Below, piece by piece: positions 10,397 to 19,299 of a stretch of 24,514 nt of DNA (positions are counted from its first letter, which is position 1; every line of letters starts with the position of its first letter). Both the position numbers and the translations under genes were made by a program. The stretch comes from Stephanodiscus triporus (taxonomy: Eukaryota > Bacillariophyta > Thalassiosirophyceae > Thalassiosirales > Thalassiosiraceae), in the NCBI GenBank assembly GCA_036939755.1, contig JALLAZ010000091.1, forward strand, positions 1 to 24,514, read 5' to 3'. The notes beneath the pieces are model-generated. The model made no database searches. It was not told where the DNA came from and saw nothing but the letters and a program-made list of their open reading frames with translations.

Positions 10397-10663
10397 CTAT
10401 CTGCGATGCTGATTGGGGTCAAACACGCTAGCTGCAGAAAGACCATCATCCAACGGTCGCGAGTAAGTGAGGATAGCGTCGACAAGCAGGGGGGATGGAG
10501 GCTCTGATCGCCGATAGGGGATAAATTTTACAGATAAAACTTGTCCATTCCCATGCCCATGATGAATGAGTGAAACCTCAACAATCTTTGGACTTGATGG
10601 CTCTCGCCCCTTTTTCCAAACAATCGCCAAATTCAAACCAACGACGGTTTGTTGGGGGTGAAA
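10397..10663 (-). CDS. Unassigned coding-like exon
   Basis: An open minus-strand stretch of about 88 codons has the balanced composition of a real protein: a hydrophobic strand (QTVVGLNLAIVWKKG), then IVEVSLIHHGHGNGQVL, SVKFIPYRRSE and LLVDAILTYSRPLDDG. It ends at a TAG at 10397. No ATG opens it. An AG at about 10665 could be a splice acceptor, so it may be an internal or last exon, or the 5' exon of the gene at 10347. I could not find an in-frame junction with good splice sites. The family is unknown. Confidence 0.4.
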   Translation of the reverse strand, partial: FHPQQTVVGLNLAIVWKKGREPSSPKIVEVSLIHHGHGNGQVLSVKFIPYRRSEPPSPLLVDAILTYSRPLDDGLSAASVFDPNQHRR

Positions 10664-10680
10664 ATCGAAACTTTACGTAT

Positions 10681-10700
10681 GGTACTCTTTGGAGAGTACC
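10681..10700. repeat. 8-bp perfect inverted repeat
   Basis: GGTACTCT (10681-10688) pairs with AGAGTACC (10693-10700) around a four-base loop. It lies in the upstream region of the Tudor/AT-hook gene. A second GGTACT follows at 10703. Role unknown. Confidence 0.4.
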
Positions 10701-10815
10701 TAGGTACTACCATGGAGGAGTTTACAGGAAGGAATATCCACCCACAAAAGTCTTCCCCCGCGTGCTACCAGTCTCCATCCAGTCTGCAGTCTGCCATACA
10801 ACATCCTGCACCGCC

Positions 10816-12158
10816 ATGACGACGACGAAACTCCGACCAACGCCGTCCACCTTGGATGCCTGGGAAAACTTCCCCACAGTCAACGACGACATGTGAGCAA
10901 TGATTTGCACAATTTTCATCTGATACAATTACTTTTGATTTTCACACCGATCTTTCCTCTTTTAATCATCCAGTGCCCAAATGCGTCTCGCCCGCGCCAT
11001 GGGCTACCCGCCCAGCTGGAGAGTCGTGCGCAGTCTCATTCAGGTTCCCATTCCAGAAGATTTGGCTAAGCAAATGAAAGATAGTGGTGCGGCCGTGTCC
11101 ACCAACGAGGGGGGATTGCATGTCATGACCGCGGTGCGGGATAGAATCTACGCTGGTCATCCCGCGTCTCAGCCAGATGGATATTACAACCACGCCGCGG
11201 CGCTCTTGGCCTGCTCTAAAATGCCCTGGCGGCCGGAATTTGACGATGTGATTCATGACAATAACGACGATGATTATGACGACGACCAGTACTGCAGCAC
11301 GTCTCATAGGAACAAGGGTGGTCAACTGAAGGGACGGGAGGCGAAGTTTGGAGTGGGCGACATAGTTGAGGTTTTGTATGACGAAGATGAGGATGTGGAA
11401 CCAGAATGGTATGAAGCGACTATACTCAAAAAGGTTGAGTATCAGGATGATATAAGGTTAGTTCGTCCATCGTACATATTGAGGTCAAATTTCTTAGGGT
11501 CGCTGGCGGTTGAATCTAACCCTATCCTCGACGAGATTCTTATTCCATTTTTATTTGTGACACGTCCGTACCTTTACTATGACGAACATCCAGGTACGAT
11601 GTTCACTACACGGTTGATGATGCAATCCAATCCAATATACGCGAGGAGAAAATTCGAGCATCTGCCAAAATAAAAAAGAAGAAGAAGTCCACTCCGAAGG
11701 CCACTGCTCCGAAGGCCGCTTCAAAGACAACCCCAAAGACTAATCCAAAGGTTACTCCGAAAAAACAGGGGGGTAACAAAAGAGCAGCTGGCAGCAGCAG
11801 TGGTACGGTTACTTCAAAGAAAAGACGCGGAAGACCCTCGGGAAGTAGGAACAAAAAGAAGGTTGAGGCAGAGGAAGAGTCGCCTGCGGATACGTTGATG
11901 GATGACATCGCCCTCGATGAAGGGGACCCTCCGTGGCGTACCGACGGCCATGAGTACCTTTCACGTAAACTCAAATTCAACCAGAAGATTGGGACTGTGG
12001 TGGGATGGATTGCAGAGACCGATGTCGACAGTGAGGGCAATCCTGGATTTGTTTGTAGCAAGACTGGTGTTCCCGCCAGGTTATTCCATGCCATGTTTGA
12101 TGATTTTGTGCAGGACTTCGAAGAGTGGGAGCTGACAGACTGTTTTGTGGAGAAGTAG
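10816..12158 (+). CDS. Tudor-like and AT-hook chromatin-associated protein
   Basis: Three exons with clean GT-AG junctions: 10816-10892, 10974-11456 and 11594-12158, 374 residues. A Tudor/Agenet-like fold is suggested by FGVGDIVEVLYDEDED, EPEWYEATILKKVEY and, across the second junction, DIRYDVHYTVDDAIQSN; such folds often read methylated histone tails. Next comes a run of Lys with repeated TPK/APK/NPK units resembling histone H1 tails, then an AT-hook core KRRGRPSG that would bind AT-rich minor grooves. The C-terminal 90 residues form a separate compact block (PPWRTDGHEYLSRKL, GTVVGWIAETDVD, GFVCSKTGVPARLFH) whose family I cannot name. The start is the ATG in MTTTKLRPTPS just before intron 1; a longer frame upstream (10570) is open but crosses a likely promoter. 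A nuclear role in chromatin reading is inferred. Confidence 0.75.
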
Positions 12159-12240
12159 TTGTTTTGAGCCAACCCTTCCAGCCACTGAAATCGGGGGATC
12201 GTTCGAGCGCGTGAGTGAGGACGGCCATGCGAAGTCCAGT

Positions 12241-12273
12241 AATCTGTATTAACTTCCAAACTTAATACAGATT
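12241..12273. terminator. 12-bp perfect inverted repeat in convergent 3' gap
   Basis: AATCTGTATTAA (12241-12252) and TTAATACAGATT (12262-12273) are perfect complements around a nine-base loop. It lies 82 bases after the stop of the Tudor/AT-hook gene and beyond the 3' end of the minus-strand Cys-rich gene. A transcript-end role on both strands is inferred. Confidence 0.5.
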
Positions 12274-12287
12274 TATAGATAGGTGTT

Positions 12288-12316
12288 GCATAGCAGACCT
12301 CCAAGATCTGCCATGC
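12288..12316. terminator. Second hairpin, 10-bp stem
   Basis: GCATAGCAGA (12288-12297) pairs with TCTGCCATGC (12307-12316) with one mismatch, which is a G-U wobble in minus-strand RNA, around a nine-base loop. It is adjacent to the hairpin at 12241-12273, so two stems stand in tandem between convergent genes. Confidence 0.45.
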
Positions 12317-12351
12317 CACCACCCCTGATGTAATATTTAATAACTGAACAA

Positions 12352-13371
12352 TTAGTCGCTGACAGAGCGGATAAGGTCTGTGTGAATGGCATCTTCATGG
12401 ATATCATCCTTGAAGATTGCATTCCTAACTGGTAGAGTCCTCGACCAGATACTTGCGTCGGGATAGCGTTCATCGGCTTCATCGTCCGGACGATGGATGA
12501 TGGCGCCGTAACAGACCTTGAATGGTCCGGCGGTGCTATTTGCACTGCCGTTTCAATTCCTCCTCCAAAGTCTCTTGTTCGATACGGGATTCGGCTGAAT
12601 AATATTGGTGTAAACATAATCTTGAAGCGATCTCTCGGCGTGTTCAGCAAGTTCTCGTACGTTACCGCAATCACTGATAATGGTTGCTGGTCAATAAGAA
12701 TAGAGTGCATGTGCATCTTCAGCACTGACTGCTTTATAGTTGAGTCCCACGGCAATCACAATCGAACCTTGTCTTCCCTTTGTTTTTTTATACTTTCCTG
12801 ATTTACTCTTCGCTGGTCTTGCTTTAGTTGTAAGTGACGTCCTTGCGAGCTCAATATTTGGTGCGTTCTCGACCCCTCCGTAACTTGTTGCTCCACAGAT
12901 GATCAGAAAAACAGAGTGAGTTATTTTCCGTACCTCTCCCACGACTTTTCTCACCTTTGCAATTGCGGCGTTGAGAGCAACGATTCCGGCTTTGACTGCA
13001 TTTCTTTTTTCCTCATCGGATACACCATTGAGCTGAGGAGATGGCTGTGCTTCCAGTGCTTCTAACAAAGTTGATTTCCTTTTAGCACTCATTGCCTTTT
13101 GTTTACCGGTTGTATCGGCTTTGCCATGATTGATCCAAAAACCGCACTTGTCGGCATAGGGCCCAGCAAATCTTACAAGCAAGCTGCAAGAACTGCCCGT
13201 ACAAGAGCACGGGTTTAGATTCTCCTTATTTTGCACCTTCTTTTTACCGGTCATATCACATGAATAGCCATTCTCCTTCCTGAAATCGCACTTTTTCGCA
13301 TAGTTGCCGCTGATGCCCACTTCGTGACCGCGGGCATTGCCTGGCCAAATGCATTTTTTATACTTAACCAT
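12352..13371 (-). pseudogene. Cys-rich unknown gene interrupted by two in-frame TGA codons
   Basis: From ATG 13371 a frame codes for 226 residues to a TGA at 12693-12691. The same frame then stays protein-like for 45 codons (RELAEHAERSLQDYVYTNII), meets a second TGA at 12555-12553, and stays protein-like again (GPFKVCYGAIIHRPDDEADE, KDDIHEDAIHTDLIRSVSD) to a TAA at 12354-12352. The N-terminal part has two similar Cys units, NYAKKCDFRKENG and PYADKCGFWINHG, plus a CSCTGSSC cluster, hinting at small metal-binding modules. A Lys-rich stretch follows. I do not recognise the family. It may be a decayed gene, a gene with sequence errors, or one with cryptic introns; a 39-base in-frame intron could remove the first TGA. 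The product made today may be only the first 226 residues. Confidence 0.5.
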
Positions 13372-13386
13372 TTGAAACTTGCACAC

Positions 13387-13832
13387 AGCAAAGTGAGTCG
13401 TCCTTGTTGTCGACCTCGTCGCAAAGCAATGCCGATCGTGCAGTGAGCAGCAGGCGGGGGGGATTCAAATGCGCCGGTATTTTAATTTAAACATAGGAAT
13501 TAGTACTTAGAGGGGGGCTCGATGAGTGCAGATAAGTAAAGGTTGTGCGCGTGCTGGCGTCCACGGTCGGCGCGAGATTCCTCGTCGTGTCCCTAACATA
13601 AGTGTCCACATCAATAGGCGCGTACACATTAGGCCCTGTGAACAATTATACTCCGAATACCATTGCGACCTCATTTAATCATCGTGACGCTCAGTAAGTA
13701 TTGTCTGATGAGGAGTTATTGGTGGAGATGTGTGCCAATCACAAGGTGAAATAGCGGCATTGCACTGGTAGCATTTATTTCCTTAAAGGTTGTTCATTGG
13801 CACCTGTCGTTGGCTACTCCGATGCGTAAAAG
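13387..13832. other. Intergenic region between two minus-strand genes
   Basis: About 450 bases upstream of the Cys-rich gene and downstream of the START-like gene. No long frame, repeat or RNA gene was recognised. It presumably contains the promoter of the Cys-rich gene. Confidence 0.4.
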
Positions 13833-14818
13833 TCACTTCACCGTCCCCAAAGCAGGAGATCTCCTGGCGAAATGACTCGATAGCCACAGAGTGCCCTTGC
13901 CCGCCATGGCACCGGCAATGCCACTAGCATCAAAAACAATCAAGTTTGGGACTATGCTACGGTTAACACGCATCAATCCAGCCGCATATATGTGAACATC
14001 CTCCCCCACCTGTTCAAGACCGACATTGACAGCAAGAGTGTTGAATGGTCGTTGTTTTGTATTCGTTCTGGCATTGACATCGAGTTCCACGAATGCATTG
14101 TAGTTGTTGCCAATCTTGTCTACTCTGATAATTTGCGTGTACCTCATCACAGTAGTCTTTCCAGTGAGAACTCGCTGCGGTTTCAAAATCATTTCCTGCC
14201 TATACGTTCCGGGTCCCGTCCGTGTTATTTTGATATCTTGGACTAGACGAACAGAGAGAAACAAAGGTTTGATAGGACAAGTCTACACGGCCAGACGACT
14301 TATCTGATAGAGAACACACCTTTGTCCTCGTTCCACTTCTTTTGGTTGGCACCATCGAGATAGGCAAAAAGCACTTCCACTGGGCGGCAATTTTTGGCTA
14401 TCTGTTTACTCTCGGCTAAAACCCAATCCCCTAAATCAATTATTATTGTCAAAGTCAAATGCAAGATAATATTATGTAGCTAACGACGGTCATGGTTGAA
14501 ACAACAGCTTCAGGCGGAGGAACACTCACCACCCAGTCGAGTGCTGCAGTAGAATCCTTCCCTGCCGTCGGTTGCGCTGTGATGTTTGAAGGATGACGAT
14601 GAGCGACAAGAGCTCATTGCGTCATCTATTGCATTAGGCGATTGAAAACGACCAAACGAGAACTCTTCGGATTGACCATACTTCAACTTTGTGAGTTTCG
14701 CTTTCTCGTAGTTTCGTCGATGCTCGTTGAAAGTAATCCTAACTCCCACCCCTGCTGGCTCCGCTGCAGCTAACGGACCTAACAGAATGAGTAGCGCATA
14801 GACTGCCCCGGTTACCAT
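13833..14818 (-). CDS. Secreted START-like (SRPBCC) domain protein
   Basis: Three exons with matching phases: 14818-14530, 14430-14320 and 14242-13833, 269 residues. Donors are GTGAGT and GTGTGT; acceptors are TTTAG and TCTAG. The N-terminus is a classic signal peptide (VYALLILLGPLAAA, cleavage likely near residue 19-21), so the protein enters the secretory path, possibly on to a plastid or vacuole. From about residue 97 the pattern WVLAESKQIAKNCRPVEVLF, AYLDGANQKKWNEDKV and QDIKITRTGPGTYRQEM, then alternating strands with a final helix, resembles START/polyketide-cyclase lipid-binding folds; the Trp-Asn-Glu position matches the WD-type motif of that family. The ligand is unknown. The start is chosen because it opens the signal peptide; the longer frame above it is Pro-rich and unlikely. 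Confidence 0.65.
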
Positions 14819-15329
14819 TTCTCGTGGTCTGCGGGTTTTAGGCTGTGATTGTTTTAGACGAGACAATATCGGCACGCGGGGGCAGGCCCAGCGGAGACGG
14901 TGGTGTGGCGGCGGCTGGATCAGATGCATCAGTGGCGGTGGGGGTGCCGGTGGCGGCAGAGCAAGGCAGGGGTGGATCGTAGTAGGGACCGCCACATAGA
15001 TGAATAGTCGTCTTGGTTGTACCGCCCCTACCCTGTATGTACGTATCGTACTTTACATCGGTGCTTGTTAAGAGTCCTACTAGATAGATACTTAAAAGTT
15101 GAGGAACATGATTATTGCACACCTCCACGATGGTGAAACTATTGACGCTATGTTTTTCGAACCGTTGGGTCGTGAGTGCTGCATACTAGTCACAACTGCC
15201 TCCTCAAACAATGCCGTCCTATCGGGGAGATTCGCCAATTGTAGTTTGGTTATAAGTAGATGTTCAGCATATATGACACATAAAGACTAGACAGAGGAGG
15301 ATCCCCCCTCTGGCGAGCGAGATAGCATT
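14819..15329. other. Intergenic region with GC-rich CCGCC/GGCGG tracts
   Basis: About 510 bases between the START-like gene start and the 3' end of the AMBRA1-like gene, both on the minus strand. It includes a GC-rich stretch near 14890-14960 and should hold the START-like promoter. No gene, repeat array or RNA was recognised. Confidence 0.4.
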
Positions 15330-18214
15330 TCATCCCTCCAAATGATAATAATTCCAAGGTCGTTTCGCCAACACCCTAACCCTACCCTGTTTCGTGCCAT
15401 AGACAAATCCATGTCCGCTCTCGGGATGGAATCTCGCAATATTCACATCATCATCAGCACACGTTAATGTACAAACGTGTTTCATACCCTTCTTGACATT
15501 GTACATCGAAGTCACGGGATGTCGCAGCTCTTCGTATTCGTGCACCGACGGGATGTTTTCGCGCACCCCGTACCCGAGCAGGCAGTATTCCGCCGAGGGG
15601 GAGAATTTCACGCACGTTACTCCCGACGACTTGGCACCATCGAGCGGAGCGGCCTGGAGGAGCTTGCCGAGGTTGGGATGTCGTCGCATGCTTTCGGTGC
15701 GCACGATGTTGGGATTCAGCGGCAGCGGCTCGCCGTCGGGCGGCATCGACGTGTCGAGCGACACCGTGACGATATGGGGCACGTACCGACCCCCACCCTC
15801 CTCTTGATGCTTCCACAAGGGATGGTCCGCCGCCACGATCGAGAGTGGATGTGGAAAATGTACGGGCTTTGCGCGTGACATGTTAGGTAAGGCACGTTTC
15901 CCGGGAGGCGAGGGCGGTTCGAGCAGAGTCACGCTATAGTTCGGAGGTGGCGTTCGTGGATCGGTATAAGACAGCGTTTGCTGTCGGGGTGGTGGAGAGG
16001 AGACTGGCGACGCGGTTGAATCAAATGATCCACAATTGTCATCGTTTGAAAGCTGTTGGTTTTCTTCCATCCGCTGCTGGCTCTCGATCAATTCCATCGC
16101 ACTATCGATGTCGTCCGGTAGCCAAAAGTCGGCGCATGCCGAGAGAATCTTACCGTCTCGTGATACATCAAACCCTCCATCGTTGTACAGCAAGACACGT
16201 GGGATGATCATTCGCGGCTTCGGAGTGAAGTTACCAATCCGGTTTGTGCGAATGAGTGACTTGTCTGCGCTACAAAAGTAATTATCTTCAAGATGAGAAT
16301 AGACTCACATTTCTCAACGCCTGCTTATCCGTCATGTAATCCTCCGATTCCAACTCCCCCTCGCCATTTATCTTGCCACCCCTCCGCAGTGCCCTCGCAT
16401 CTCCGTTAACGTCGTTGCCGCTAGCCATAGCCGGATTCAGCAACGGATTCAGCACCGCATCCAAACTGAAATCCCACATTCGCAAATGGAAGCTCGTCCC
16501 TCCTCCACTCATGCCGCCTCTCCTATGCGGTTCTCGGTTGGGCAGGCCCTGGTTGACGCTCATGGGATTTTGTCCGCCGACGATGATTATCGTTCCGGAA
16601 GGCGGGAAATGTACGCATCGCAACGCCTCGCTGTGTAGGAACTCCACCATCGGCGTGAGCGGGAAGACGGAAGTTTCCGATCGATTCAATATCCGGGCCT
16701 CGGATATCCGCGCTAGCTTCCTCCTGCGCTTCTCCGCGTTGTAGTCCCACAAATACAACGTTTTGCCGCTAGCCATGGCGAGTATCTCCCCCGACGGATG
16801 GAAGCTCAGGCTGATCACTGCCGCCTCCAATCGTATCATGTTCAAACAAACGCCGATGCCGGTGTCGTAATTGTACGCCTCCGCTTCGGTATCGTACCAG
16901 GCGGGATCGTCGGGGGGTATGCCCGCGGCGACCAGGACGCACGATGCGTAATCGTCCTCCTCCTCGGAAAATGGATTTTTCGTCGTGGCGATGGGATCGT
17001 CGATGACGCAATCGGACCCATCCTCGTCATCGTATCCCCCGCGGGCGGCACTCGTCGCAGTAGTCCTCCACGGGTGTTCCACGACCCCTCGGGGGCTAGT
17101 GCCGTAATAACTCGCGAAGTCCGGACCGCGCGCTCCTCCACAACCGCCATCTCTCCCCGTCGACGACGTTGTTCCTCGGCCCCTGACGTCGTCGTACCGA
17201 CCCCTCCACCTGCGTTCGCCCTCCGCCCTCCGCGCCTTCCTCACGCTCTCCCTCTGGAAGTTCCAATCCCAGACCCGCACCTGAAATCCGAGGCATCCAC
17301 TTGCGACGATTCTGCTGTTCGTGGGATGGTACTTAACCGTCCAGGGCGTGCGGGGATGTCCCTCCAGCGTGCGTATCAGCCTCCCGGTGCGACAGCACGT
17401 GACCTTCACGGTGTGATCCCCGTGCGTGGACGCGACCGTGCGCGAGTCGGGGGAGAAGGCTATGGATATCGTGGAGATCGATCGGGCCGCGGCGCGCGTC
17501 GTCGACGACGACATCGACGCCGCGGCGCGAGTCGGCGTCGGCGGCAGGGGCGGGGGCCGACGATGGGCCGGCCGTCGCGACGCGACGAGCAGCGCCGCCT
17601 CCCGCGATCGACGGGACGCCTCGATCGCCTCCCGCATCCGACGGGACGCGTCCGCACTCGGCTTGCCGCGCGAATTGGCGAGGGCGGCGTCGGCGTCGTC
17701 GTCCGGTCCGCGGAGGAGGGGGCCGACGACGCCCGCGCCGCCGCCACCGCCGCGGCTGCCATCCGCGGACTCCGGGAGGGGGCGTCGACGGTCCCGCCCC
17801 GGTAGCTCGGTCGACGACGACGGCCGTCCCCCCTCCTGATGACGTCGGACGAAGGAGGCCCCTCCGCCGGCGACGACGGGCGCGCCCCGGCCGTGGGCGA
17901 GCAGGTGCTCCCGCAGCTGTCGATTCGTCTCGAGCTGCTCCCTCGTGTACCCGCCGTCGCCGTCGCCGCGGACTTCCATCGCAGCCGCCATCACCCGGCT
18001 CCCTCCCCCTGCCCGGCCATCTTCCCCGCCCGCCGTTCGTCTTCGTCGTCCCGCCATCGTCGTCATCATCGTCGTCGTCGGGCGGTACGGCCTGCGCGGG
18101 ACGTCCGATCCTCCGTTGAGATGATTCAGGTAGCTCGCCTTGAATTTCGTCGCGGAGGCGTACTCGGCGTAGGACTTGATCTCGGACGCGACGTCCGATA
18201 TCGTCGCGACGCGA

Positions 18215-18245
<31 letters not shown>

Positions 18246-18721
18246 GGCACGCGACGGTCTCGGATCCGTCGCAATCAACGTCCGACTGGGACCGTCGGGA
18301 CGTGTCGTCGTTAACGGGCGTCGTCGGATACGGGGGAGGCTTTAGGGTAGTTCCCCCCCGATGGTATTCCCGACGGACAGGACCCCACCGGGGAGGCGTG
18401 GCGGGCGTTATAGGGCATTGATTGCCGCCGTCCATCTCCATCGGCGTCGTCCTACCCCCCGTCGTGGCGGCGGCCGTCTTCCGACGATCGCCATCATCGT
18501 CGCCACCGCGCCCGCCCTTCCCCGCGTCGCGGTCGGCGGCGGGGGCGGCGACGGCTGCTCGACGAGCGCCACGGCCGAAGAGCGTCGACGGATCTCGAAA
18601 TCTCTGACCGCGCATCCTCCTGTCGTCGAGTATGACCACGACGTTCCGGCCCATGCACGCCGTCGCGCCGTCCTCCATCCGCTTGTAGTCGTCGACGTCG
18701 AACGGGTCGATTTCATCGCGC

Positions 18722-18755
<34 letters not shown>

Positions 18756-18960
18756 GGTGGTGGTGGTAGTGGTGGAAGTATTGGTCGTCGTCGTCGGTGT
18801 CGTCGTAGTCGTCCATCCGGTCGTCGTCGTCGTCCGAAGTCCGCGTCCGCCGACCGCCACCGTCGCCGTCCTCGCCGCCCTCGCCGTCCTCGCGCCTCGC
18901 CCGGAGCGCCACCGCCGCAGCCAACCCGGCAATGCCGCCGCCACCACTGTCATCGTCCAT
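15330..18960 (-). CDS. AMBRA1: AMBRA1-like (DCAF-type) WD40 protein with long disordered N-terminus
   Basis: Two exons, about 18960-16310 and 16269-15330, roughly 1195 residues. Known: AMBRA1 is a DDB1-CUL4 substrate receptor acting on cyclin D and autophagy factors. The diagnostic block is AFSPDSRTVASTHGDHTVKV, then GHPRTPWTVKYHPTNSRIVA and VRVWDWN at about 500-562. More blades follow: AAVISLSFHPSGEILAMAS with YLWDYN near 715-740, EALRCVHFPPSGTIIIVGG near 775, and LRMWDFS near 825. After a linker, exon 2 adds VTCVKFSPSAEYCLLGYGV and FVYGTKQGRVRVL, consistent with a propeller closed by a distant C-terminal part. The first 490 residues are low-complexity: Asp, His, Arg and Gly runs. The intron is short (40-50 bases). 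Donor GTGAGT at 16308 is strong but out of phase with either acceptor; GTTGAG a few bases upstream keeps frame, so the exact junction is open. Confidence 0.75.
18721..18768. repeat. GTC/GTG trinucleotide microsatellite
   Basis: A run of GTC units on the plus strand, followed by GTG units, encodes poly-Asp then His repeats in the AMBRA1-like N-terminus. Shorter GTC runs lie near 18061-18080 and 18218-18243. Such tracts are prone to length changes in multiples of three. Confidence 0.7.
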
Positions 18961-19299
18961 GGTTCCTATTTCCTTTTTCCCTTCACCTCTGCTCTATCAA
19001 GAGAGAGATAGAGAGATGCGTAATTCTTTCCCTGGGCGGGGTCGAGTGACAACGGCAACAAAAAATATCCCCATGGCCGGCGGCGCCGAAAGAAAGAGCA
19101 GGACCGTTTCTTCCTCTCTTTCTCTCTTTACCTACACCGGCCGACTCGCGTCTGTCTGTATTGGCGGGAGAGTCCGAACCAAACGTAGGTAAGTTCTAGT
19201 TGTACAATTTTACTAAGTATCTAGTTGTACAATTGCAATACCATAAAATATGGTACGATAAAACCGAAAAAATTGTAACTTCTCGGATCTCAAATCTGC
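18961..19299. promoter_or_regulatory. Divergent promoter region
   Basis: About 340 bases separate the AMBRA1-like gene (-) from the SulP transporter gene (+), so both promoters should be here. GAGAGATAGAGAGA at 19000-19013 and a CT-rich tract near 19108-19130 are visible. No specific element is recognised. Confidence 0.4.

Noticed and set aside
12273..12755. Minus-strand open frame (160 codons) overlapping the TGA-interrupted gene
   Set aside because: Its composition is less protein-like (Met, Thr, Pro scatter), and the alternative frame gives better coding signal across the same bases.
12352..13371. Selenoprotein explanation for the two in-frame TGA codons
   Set aside because: The roughly 190 bases after the TAA on the minus strand contain no TGA, so a SECIS core (ATGA...TGA) cannot be formed there; the stem-loops present lack the needed bases.
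16798..17805. Long plus-strand open frame (335 codons) opposite the AMBRA1-like gene
   Set aside because: It is Arg/Gly/Val-rich with no domain and is explained as a shadow of the GC-rich minus-strand exon that carries WD40 motifs.
18361..19011. Plus-strand open frame rich in Val
   Set aside because: The poly-Val run is the reverse reading of Asp codon repeats in the AMBRA1-like gene.
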